Below are positions 1 through 5,388 of a stretch of DNA of 7,828 nucleotides, piece after piece. A program made the translations under genes and the position numbers. The stretch spans positions 1 through 7,828 of the forward strand of contig JAJAYG010000235.1 of NCBI GenBank assembly GCA_026786335.1, given 5' to 3'. The stretch comes from Chitinophagales bacterium. GTDB lineage: Bacteria > Bacteroidota > Bacteroidia > Chitinophagales > UBA10324. The first letter of the stretch is position 1; the number at the start of each line of letters is the position of its first letter. The notes under the pieces were generated by a model. It saw nothing but the letters and a program-made list of their open reading frames with translations, did no database searches and had not been told where the DNA came from.

Positions 1-1656
1 AGGTAGAATAGTTGAATACTTCTTTTCAATATCACTCATCACATTCCCAGGTCCAAATGATGCGAGAAACCAAAGCACAATTGAAATAGTGATGATCACT
101 TTTCCTGCATCAGTCACAAATACTTTTGCTTTCTCTACCATGGTTACGCCTACATTTTTCCAGCGTGGCCAGCGGTAGATGGGTAATTCCATCAGGTAAT
201 AACTTTTCTCTTTTGCTTTTATCAAAATCTTCATTACCCACGCTGCAAGTATTGCCATTACAAAACCAAGAACATAAAGGCCAAGCATTGCCAACCCTTT
301 CATGTTAATGATGCCTAAAACTTTTTCATCGGGTACCAGAAATCCAATAAGTAAAGTGTAAACAGGCAATCGGGCCGAGCAACTCATGAGCGGCGTAACC
401 ATGATGGTGATAATTCTGTCTTTCCAGTTTTCAATACCGCGTGTTCCCATAATGGCAGGTACAGCACAAGCCAAGCCGCTCATGAGAGGTAACGTTGATT
501 TGCCGCTCATGCCAACTTTGCGCATCAGGCGGTCCATTAAAAAACTTACGCGGGTCATATAGCCTGTGTCTTCAAGTATTGAAATGAAACCAAAGAGCAA
601 CATAATCTGTGGAACAAAAATGATGATGCCGCCAATGCCTGCAATAATTCCTTCACTTAATAAACTGGTGAAATAATTTTTTGGGAATGAATTTTTAACC
701 AGCGCACTCAGCCAACTAAAAACCGAATCAATTGCATTCATCGGGACTTCGGCCCACGAAAAAATTGCCTGAAATACAATGAAGAAGATGAGCAGAAAGA
801 TTAAGTAACCAAAAATCGGGTGCAACAAAATTTTATCAATCATTGCGGTTTTATCGAGTGCTTGCTGCCGGCTGTTATCCTGCGAAGTGCAGCGATCGAG
901 TATGGGATTAATTTTTTCGTAGCGCTTTACAATTTCTTCACCCTGCAATTTTGCAGTTGCAAACTGATGTTGATCTAAAACCAATTTTATTTTTTTCTTC
1001 TGCTCAACATTCAGGCAATAGATATTGATGTAGTGGCAGGCGATCTGAAATGCGGCGTAATCGCTGGTAGCACTTGAAATTAATTTTACTTCTTCAATTG
1101 CAGCTGCGTTTAAAGATTTGATATCAATAAAATTATTTTCGGGAACAGGAATCGTGGTTTGTATGGCACGTTTTAATTCGGTAAGTCCTTTTCCTTCTCT
1201 TGCATTAATCGGGATCACTTTAACTCCAAGTACAACTCCTAATTGTTGTGTGTCAATTGCAAGTCCGTTTTTTCTTGCAACATCCATCATGTTCAATGCA
1301 ATTACTGTTGGAATTTTAAGATCAATAATTTGAGAACAGAAAAGCAGATTTCTTTTAAGATTCGATGCATCTGCAACAATGATGATCAGATCGGGGTGCG
1401 AATCATTTTCTTTGTTAAGTAAAACATCGAAGGTGATAAACTCATCAATGCGCCGCGGGTAGATTGAGTAGGTACCTGGCAAATCAATTATTTCCGCGAC
1501 TGAATCTTTTGCAAGTGGAATAAACCCGGTCTTCTTATCTACTGTAACGCCGGCAAAGTTTCCAACCTTTTGCCTGAGGCCTGTAAAAGCATTGAACAGC
1601 GAAGACTTTCCGCAGTTCGGATTTCCTACCAGTGCAATTTTAATTGGTTTCTTCAA
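1..1656 (-). CDS. feoB: FeoB ferrous iron transporter, 3' end cut off by window edge
   Basis: Inner-membrane Fe(II) importer with an N-terminal cytosolic G domain. The 552 residues present contain all five G motifs: G1 GNPNCGKS (11-18), G2 Thr38 in GVTVD, G3 DLPG (58-61), G4 NMMD (122-125) and a G5-like NAREG (151-155). A helical spacer follows, then membrane segments from about residue 284 (after HPIFGY), a hydrophobic block at about 334-360, the pore-type motif ACAVPAIM with Cys397, and SCSARLPVY with Cys426. The frame is still open at base 1. Bacteroidota FeoB is usually about 700 residues, so roughly 150 C-terminal residues lie outside. The frame has a stop at 1678-1680 and no ATG before the G1 motif, so I take TTG at 1654-1656, giving an N-terminus of MKKPIKIALVGN. 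CTG at 1672-1674, overlapping the feoA stop, is the alternative. The gene begins 14 bases after feoA and is surely cotranscribed with it. Confidence 0.95.
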   Translation of the reverse strand, partial: MKKPIKIALVGNPNCGKSSLFNAFTGLRQKVGNFAGVTVDKKTGFIPLAKDSVAEIIDLPGTYSIYPRRIDEFITFDVLLNKENDSHPDLIIIVADASNLKRNLLFCSQIIDLKIPTVIALNMMDVARKNGLAIDTQQLGVVLGVKVIPINAREGKGLTELKRAIQTTIPVPENNFIDIKSLNAAAIEEVKLISSATSDYAAFQIACHYINIYCLNVEQKKKIKLVLDQHQFATAKLQGEEIVKRYEKINPILDRCTSQDNSRQQALDKTAMIDKILLHPIFGYLIFLLIFFIVFQAIFSWAEVPMNAIDSVFSWLSALVKNSFPKNYFTSLLSEGIIAGIGGIIIFVPQIMLLFGFISILEDTGYMTRVSFLMDRLMRKVGMSGKSTLPLMSGLACAVPAIMGTRGIENWKDRIITIMVTPLMSCSARLPVYTLLIGFLVPDEKVLGIINMKGLAMLGLYVLGFVMAILAAWVMKILIKAKEKSYYLMELPIYRWPRWKNVGVTMVEKAKVFVTDAGKVIITISIVLWFLASFGPGNVMSDIEKKYSTILP

Positions 1657-1670
1657 GAGAAGAGTTGGTT

Positions 1671-1904
1671 TCAGCTTTCAACCATCACAGCATTTGCTTC
1701 ATCTTTTCTCAAACTCAAAAGATAGGTTCCTATTTTAACTGAAATAGGATCACCAAGTGGCGCAATTTTATCGATGAATACTGTTTCACCAGGAAGGAAA
1801 CCCATCTCCATCAATTTGAGTGAGAGATCACCTTTCTTCAACTCCCTGATAATGGCGTGGTCACCTTCTTTTAATTTGCTTAATGGCTTAAGAACCTGAT
1901 TCAA
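1671..1904 (-). CDS. feoA: FeoA, small SH3-like partner of FeoB
   Basis: Cytosolic 77-residue protein of the FeoA family, which is needed for FeoB-dependent Fe(II) uptake and is thought to act on the FeoB G domain. Family landmarks are in order: LSKLKEGD (8-15), LMEMGFLPGETV (31-42), APLGDPI (48-54) and a C-terminal LSLRKDEA (63-70). Length is normal for a stand-alone FeoA. The start is TTG at 1902-1904. The codon just before it is TAG, and the next in-frame ATG is residue 32, inside the conserved core, so TTG is effectively forced. No Shine-Dalgarno-like purine block precedes it. feoB follows after 14 bases; a small lipoprotein gene ends 50 bases upstream on the same strand. Confidence 0.93.
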   Translation of the reverse strand: MNQVLKPLSKLKEGDHAIIRELKKGDLSLKLMEMGFLPGETVFIDKIAPLGDPISVKIGTYLLSLRKDEANAVMVES

Positions 1905-1954
1905 CTACTGCAGATGGATTTTTAGCAATGCAATATTAGCGATTATCTGCTAGC

Positions 1955-2152
1955 TTAAGGCTGACTTTGATTGGGTGTTTCAAAATTTACAGCAGAAATA
2001 TTTGCTACAGAATCTTTAATCATTTCTTTTATACCGAATGAGGGGCAATTATCGCATTTCTTTTTAAAGATGAAACAGGAAGAGAAGCAAAAAGAAATTA
2101 CAGTGATCAATGATAGAAGTAAAAGAGTTTTTCTTGCGTTGCTGTTCTTCAT
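1955..2152 (-). CDS. Small Cys-containing lipoprotein, function unknown
   Basis: Predicted 65-residue lipoprotein with an ATG start. It has a basic N-terminus (KNSNARK), a hydrophobic stretch at about 10-23 and a lipobox-like FSSC with the presumed lipidated Cys26, leaving a mature peptide of only about 40 residues. Right after the lipid anchor comes KKKCDNCPSFG, a CxxC pair (Cys33, Cys36) followed by proline. Small Bacteroidota lipoproteins with a basic-CxxCP segment are familiar to me as hypothetical proteins, but I know of no assigned function. The gene lies 50 bases upstream of feoA on the same strand, so cotranscription with feoAB is possible. A metal-binding or redox role is inference from the CxxC and the neighbours only. 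A 63-codon plus-strand reading frame (TTG start) over the same bases is taken as its shadow. Confidence 0.7.
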   Translation of the reverse strand: MKNSNARKTLLLLSLITVISFCFSSCFIFKKKCDNCPSFGIKEMIKDSVANISAVNFETPNQSQP

Positions 2153-2240
2153 ATTTGGTTGAAATGAAATGGTGGTGATTTGTTTCTTTTAATTTACGCT
2201 TGCAAGTTCAATTTATTTTCTGGAACAAAGAAAAAAAATA
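2153..2240. promoter_or_regulatory. Divergent intergenic spacer
   Basis: This 88-base AT-rich spacer separates the minus-strand lipoprotein-feoAB genes from the plus-strand glycosyltransferase, so it should hold promoters for both. I see no perfect TAnnTTTG element on either strand. The nearest is TACGCTTG at 2195-2202 (plus), one mismatch from consensus, with a TTTG only 12 bases upstream instead of the expected 19-21. An 8-base palindrome CTTGCAAG sits at 2199-2206. No ATG on the plus strand between 2170 and 2241 could serve the glycosyltransferase. The promoter role is inferred from gene layout alone. Confidence 0.4.
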
Positions 2241-3299
2241 TTGGTAGCTCCAATGAATTGGGGATTAGGGCATGCATCACGTTGCGTTCCATTGATTCGT
2301 GAATTGCTATTGCACAATATTGAAGTAGTGATTGCAGCCGACGGCAGGGCGCTGCAATTGTTGCGAAATGAATTTCCTCAACTAAAGTGGTTTCAACTTG
2401 GCGGATATGATATTAATTATTCAGGAAGCGGTGGAGCGGTATTTCAAATTCTGGTACAACTTCCAAAATTTTTTTTAAGCTTTTTTAGTGAAAGGAAATG
2501 GCTGAATGAATTCATTGCAAAAGAAAAAATTGATATTGTAATCAGTGATAACCGATATGGTTTGTACAATCGAAAAATTTTTTCTGTTTTTATTGCCCAT
2601 CAAATCTGCATTCAACTTCCTATTGGATTTAAGTGGATGGAGGGATTTCTTTACCGCATTAATAAAAATTTCATTAGCAGGTTTAATGAATGCTGGATGC
2701 CTGATGTTGCTGATGAAAAAAATCTTTCAGGGAATCTTGCACATCAATTTCCAATTCCACCAAACACTTTTTTCATTGGGCCACTTTCAAGATTTAAGTT
2801 TCTTGAAAAAGTAAAACATTATGATCTCTTGATGGTGATTTCGGGGCCTGAAACACAGCGCACAGAATTTGAAGAGTTGTTGACTGAACAAGCGAAAAAA
2901 CTTCCTTTAAAAATTTTAATGGTGCGCGGAATTCCTGAAAGCAATCATCGCGAACAGGTGACGGAGAATTTTTTGAAAGTTGATTTTATGAATGCCGAAG
3001 AATTGAATCATGCTTTTCTTTCTTCAAAAATTATTGTGGCTCGAAGCGGTTACAGCACCGTAATGGATTTGGTTGCAACAAAGTCCAGAGCAATCTTAAT
3101 TCCAACACCGGGACAAACAGAGCAGGAGTACCTTGCTGAATACTTACAAAGCCAAAATATTTTTTATTCTCAAAAACAAAACTCATTGAATCTTATAAAA
3201 GCAATAGAAAAAGCAAAAGGTTTTAATAATATAAATGTTGAGGTAATAAATAATATTGAAAGAAGAATAACTCAGCTATTAGAAGGCAACACAGTATAG
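2241..3299 (+). CDS. MurG/GT28-like glycosyltransferase
   Basis: GT-B fold glycosyltransferase resembling MurG and the GT28 family, probably transferring a sugar from a nucleotide donor in envelope glycan or glycolipid synthesis; the substrate is not recognisable. The N-terminal domain has the acceptor-side loop WGLGHASR (7-14) and a block with ISDNRYGLYNRK and AHQICIQLP. The C-terminal donor domain has ARSGYSTVMDL (267-277) and IPTPGQTEQEY (287-297), which match the GT28 C-terminal pattern of a small-residue/Ser-Thr loop and a PxPGxxEQ turn. Length of 352 is normal. The start is uncertain. TTG at 2241 gives MVAPMNWG, which cuts the first beta strand; the open frame continues upstream to 2193, and a CTG at 2220 would give MEQRKKILVAPMNWG, a much more family-like N-terminus. 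ATG at 2253 would remove the whole strand. It is transcribed alone, divergent from the lipoprotein-feoAB genes and convergent with murI. Confidence 0.85.
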   Translation: MVAPMNWGLGHASRCVPLIRELLLHNIEVVIAADGRALQLLRNEFPQLKWFQLGGYDINYSGSGGAVFQILVQLPKFFLSFFSERKWLNEFIAKEKIDIVISDNRYGLYNRKIFSVFIAHQICIQLPIGFKWMEGFLYRINKNFISRFNECWMPDVADEKNLSGNLAHQFPIPPNTFFIGPLSRFKFLEKVKHYDLLMVISGPETQRTEFEELLTEQAKKLPLKILMVRGIPESNHREQVTENFLKVDFMNAEELNHAFLSSKIIVARSGYSTVMDLVATKSRAILIPTPGQTEQEYLAEYLQSQNIFYSQKQNSLNLIKAIEKAKGFNNINVEVINNIERRITQLLEGNTV

Positions 3300-3302
3300 A
3301 GA

Positions 3303-3337
3303 AAATTCGAAATCGACAATTCGAAATCCGCAATTTC
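3303..3337. repeat. Degenerate 7-base tandem repeat between convergent genes
   Basis: Five consecutive heptamers fill the gap between the two gene ends: AAATTCG, AAATCGA, CAATTCG, AAATCCG and CAATTTC, consensus about MAATYCG. Two units form an 11-base exact direct repeat, AATTCGAAATC, at 3304-3314 and 3318-3328. Because TTCGAA is palindromic, 3304-3313 can also pair with 3318-3327 (8 of 10 positions) around a 4-base loop, so a hairpin could form in transcripts from either side. The array stops exactly at the murI stop codon and starts four bases after the glycosyltransferase stop. Similar AATTCGAAATCCG-type heptad arrays occur between genes in other Bacteroidota. A shared transcription-end role is possible, but no T-tract is present. 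Confidence 0.65.
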
Positions 3338-4144
3338 TTAGTCCCACATTGCGAAGTGTTCGAGATGAATTTCTTGCTTGAAGAAAATCTTTGTGGTTTG
3401 CTCAAATGATTCTGTAAAATCAGAAACAAAAAATTTGTGAGTATTTCTTTTTACATCATTGAGCAGATTGGTTTCTTCTAAAACAATTTTCATTTTTTTT
3501 GCCACTGCTTCGTTTGAATCAAAAATTTTGATTCGATGATTGTAAAATGAATCTACTTCTTTTTTGATAAGAGGATAATGGGTGCAGGCGAGAATCATTC
3601 CTTCGATGTCACTAAAATCGGGGTACTGCAAATAATTATTGATGATTGCTTGAGATACGCTGTTGTTGTAAAACCCAGCTTCAATCATCGATGCGAGCAA
3701 TGCAGTTGCGAGAGAAACAACTTCAACATCGGGGCGCAATGCTTTTAGTTTATGATCATACAATTGCGATTTAATGGTTCCTTTGGTTCCAATAATTCCA
3801 ACCTTATGAATACTTTTTTCTGCTGCAACCAATTCAACTACCGGATCAATCACATTTAAAACAGGAACATTGCCTGCCACATGATTAACAACTGTTTCAT
3901 AAGCGGCGGCAGATGCGGTGTTGCATGCAATTAGAATGAGTTTGCATTTTCTTTCCAATAAAAAATCGGCGATTTTAATGGAGTAGTGTTGTACCGCTTC
4001 GGCAGACTTATCGCCATAAGGAAGGTGAGCAGTATCGCCGAAATAAATAATTTCTTCATTCGGTAAATGCTCACAAACAGCATTGGCGACTGTTAAGCCG
4101 CCAATGCCACTATCAAAAATTCCTATTGGAAAATTATTTTTCAA
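3338..4144 (-). CDS. murI: Glutamate racemase MurI
   Basis: Cytosolic cofactor-independent racemase that converts L-glutamate to D-glutamate for the peptidoglycan stem peptide. The 268 residues carry the full catalytic set: IFDSGIGGLTV with Asp11, YFGDTAHLPYG (34-44), the first catalytic cysteine in IACNTAS (Cys74) and the second in ACTHYP (Cys187, with His189). Glu155 in MIEAG matches the conserved acidic residue of the family. The stretch before it reads ATALLASMIE, where a proline (TPLL or CPLF) is more usual. The start is TTG at 4142-4144. The frame is open upstream only to a stop eight codons away and contains no ATG, and MKNNFPIGIFDSG is a normal MurI N-terminus. It is the last gene of the bamA-skp-skp-murI row, 39 bases after skp. 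Confidence 0.95.
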   Translation of the reverse strand: MKNNFPIGIFDSGIGGLTVANAVCEHLPNEEIIYFGDTAHLPYGDKSAEAVQHYSIKIADFLLERKCKLILIACNTASAAAYETVVNHVAGNVPVLNVIDPVVELVAAEKSIHKVGIIGTKGTIKSQLYDHKLKALRPDVEVVSLATALLASMIEAGFYNNSVSQAIINNYLQYPDFSDIEGMILACTHYPLIKKEVDSFYNHRIKIFDSNEAVAKKMKIVLEETNLLNDVKRNTHKFFVSDFTESFEQTTKIFFKQEIHLEHFAMWD

Positions 4145-4158
4145 TGTTTGATGATCAA

Positions 4159-4179
4159 CAATTCAAAGAAATTGAATTG
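4159..4179 (-). other. Perfect hairpin between skp and murI
   Basis: CAATTCAA (4159-4166) and TTGAATTG (4172-4179) are perfect inverted repeats of 8 bases with a 5-base loop. On the transcribed minus strand the stem begins four bases after the stop codon of the second skp gene and ends 14 bases before the murI start. It is AT-rich and has no T-tract on the exit side, so it does not look like a strong intrinsic terminator. A role as a 3' stabiliser or partial attenuator that lowers murI relative to skp is inference. Confidence 0.5.
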
Positions 4180-4183
4180 AGAT

Positions 4184-4687
4184 TTACTTAAGACCTAATT
4201 TCTTTTTTACCAAAGGCATAATATCATCACTTTCCTGCGCATAAACAACGGCACCGGCACTTGTATCAAAAACGTAAGCATAAGAACTTTCTTTTGCTAC
4301 GGCTTTAATTCCGTCTTCAGCTCTTTTTAAAATAGGAGAGTAGAGTTCTTCTTTTTTAGTTGAAAATTTATCTTGAGCACCCTGCTGAAATTGTTGAATG
4401 CGGGTTTGCAAATCCTGCAACTCCTGTTGCTTTACTTCTTTAACAGCATCTGGCATTGTTGCTTCGTCTTTTTGAAATGATGCAGCTTTTGTTTGAAACT
4501 CAGTGATCATGGTTTGATTCTGATCTTCCAATTGTTTCTGATAGGCCTGTAAAGTTGAATCGGCCTTTTTAATTTCCGGCATCAATTGCAGCAAGTCGGC
4601 TGAATTGATATGACCAAACTTTTGTGCATTTGCAACGGTAACACCGCATAATAAGATCAAAATGGTAACGTACTTGAGAAATTTCAT
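4184..4687 (-). CDS. skp: Skp/OmpH-family periplasmic chaperone, second copy
   Basis: Holdase chaperone that keeps outer-membrane proteins unfolded but soluble on their way to the BAM complex. The 167-residue precursor starts at ATG with a Sec signal peptide: MKFLKY, a hydrophobic core to about residue 16, and a signal peptidase I site ANA (19-21) before Gln22. The mature protein begins KFGHINSADLLQLMPE, the usual first strand and helix of the OmpH family. A long Gln/Lys/Glu-rich helical region at about 40-125 forms the coiled-coil tentacle, and a C-terminal strand segment reads YAYVFDTSAGAVVYA (142-156). It is a paralogue of the gene just upstream, most likely from tandem duplication. It has its own promoter-like element in the 104-base gap before it, so it may be expressed separately from bamA and the first skp. 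Confidence 0.92.
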   Translation of the reverse strand: MKFLKYVTILILLCGVTVANAQKFGHINSADLLQLMPEIKKADSTLQAYQKQLEDQNQTMITEFQTKAASFQKDEATMPDAVKEVKQQELQDLQTRIQQFQQGAQDKFSTKKEELYSPILKRAEDGIKAVAKESSYAYVFDTSAGAVVYAQESDDIMPLVKKKLGLK

Positions 4688-4730
4688 TTTATTGTTTAGG
4701 TTTTGTTTAGAAAAGAATGTGCTTAAGACA

Positions 4731-4753
4731 AATCAAAAGCCAATGTTTTGATT
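4731..4753 (-). other. Hairpin at predicted 5' end of the second skp transcript
   Basis: AATCAAAA (4731-4738) and TTTTGATT (4746-4753) form a perfect 8-base inverted repeat with a 7-base loop. On the minus strand it starts eight bases downstream of the TACTTTTG element, so a transcript from that promoter would begin almost at the base of the stem. About 43 bases remain to the ATG at 4687. No T-tract follows it, which argues against an intrinsic terminator for the first skp gene. A 5'-terminal stem that protects the mRNA is an attractive inference. Confidence 0.5.
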
Positions 4754-4760
4754 CGGGTCG

Positions 4761-4768
4761 CAAAAGTA
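4761..4768 (-). promoter_or_regulatory. Bacteroidota-type -7 promoter element before second skp
   Basis: Read on the minus strand this is TACTTTTG followed by CGACCC, an exact match to the Bacteroidota sigma-ABfr -7 consensus TAnnTTTG. Initiation would be expected near 4754-4756, about 67-69 bases upstream of the skp ATG. A TTTG at the expected -33 position (19-21 bases farther upstream) is not present, so the promoter could be weak or depend on the -7 element alone. It lies in the gap between the two skp genes, which would make it an internal operon promoter. Confidence 0.55.
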
Positions 4769-4791
4769 TTATTTTTTTAATGACTTAGTTA

Positions 4792-5370
4792 CTACTTACC
4801 CCCACTTTGCTTAGGTTCTGTTTTGGTAGATTTTGGTGAATAGCCCATTGCTTTGAGTACATCATCACTAACATTTATTTTCGGATTAGCGTAGAGAACA
4901 GTGGTTCCACTCGACTTATCAAATACAAAGTCGTAAGATTTGGTAGTAGCAATTTTTTGTATTGCCTCATATACTTTGTCTTGGATAGGTTGAATAAGTT
5001 CCTGTCGTTTTTGAAATAATTCACCCTGATACCCGAAACGTTTTTTTTGTAAATCTTTTGCAGCTTTTGATTTGCTGATAATATCAGTTTGACGCTGTTG
5101 TTTCATTTCATCAGTTAACAATACTTGTTCTGCCTGAAATTGCTTTTGAAGCTTATCAACTTCTTCATACTTAGAATCAATTTCTTTTTGCCAGCTTACT
5201 GTTATCTCATCGAGCTGCCTTTGAGCATCAGCATAGTCGGGAATGTTCTTTAACACATAGTCAATGTCGACATAAGCGAATTTTGTTTGTGCTTGCATAA
5301 CAAATGATGCCGCCAAAAACGAAAGCGTTAAGATTGCTGTTTTCATAAATCCAAAATTCATAATTTTCAT
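4792..5370 (-). CDS. skp: Skp/OmpH-family periplasmic chaperone, first copy
   Basis: Periplasmic OmpH/Skp chaperone of 192 residues, partner of the BAM machinery encoded just upstream. A hydrophobic signal peptide (about 10-25) ends near VMQA (24-27), followed by QTKFAYVDIDYVLKNIPDY, the typical mature start. A charged coiled-coil region spans about 40-130, and a final strand segment has YDFVFDKSSGTTVLYA. The tail after that (about 173-192) is polar and basic, rich in Lys, Ser and Gly, and is absent from the second copy. Three in-frame ATGs compete: 5370, 5361 and 5346. The last gives MKTAILTLSFLAAS, the most normal signal peptide, so the true start may be residue 9. The gene begins 18 bases after the bamA stop (42 if residue 9 is used) and is probably cotranscribed with it. 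Confidence 0.92.
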   Translation of the reverse strand: MKIMNFGFMKTAILTLSFLAASFVMQAQTKFAYVDIDYVLKNIPDYADAQRQLDEITVSWQKEIDSKYEEVDKLQKQFQAEQVLLTDEMKQQRQTDIISKSKAAKDLQKKRFGYQGELFQKRQELIQPIQDKVYEAIQKIATTKSYDFVFDKSSGTTVLYANPKINVSDDVLKAMGYSPKSTKTEPKQSGGK

Positions 5371-5388
5371 AAGAATACTGTTAAAATT

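Noticed and set aside
1118..1333. Open frame on the plus strand opposite feoB
   Set aside because: It lies wholly inside the feoB G-domain coding region on the opposite strand and encodes no recognisable protein.
1931..1938. TAATATTG (minus) as a -7 promoter element for feoA
   Set aside because: One mismatch from TAnnTTTG and no TTTG at the -33 distance upstream.
1934..1948. Possible Fur box before feoA, minus-strand AGATAATCGCTAATA
   Set aside because: Only about 9 of 14 positions fit the 7-1-7 Fur pattern and the right half is poor; AT-rich DNA gives such matches by chance.
1971..2162. 63-codon plus-strand frame opposite the small lipoprotein
   Set aside because: The minus-strand frame has an ATG start and a convincing lipoprotein signal; this one starts at TTG and shows no features.
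2545..2814. 89-codon plus-strand frame inside the glycosyltransferase
   Set aside because: Out-of-frame shadow of a well-supported gene.
3303..3337. Heptad repeats as a CRISPR array
   Set aside because: Units are 7 bases with no spacers; there are no cas genes.
3223..3429. 68-codon minus-strand frame across the convergent gap
   Set aside because: It overlaps the ends of both the glycosyltransferase and murI, and its middle is translated heptad repeat.
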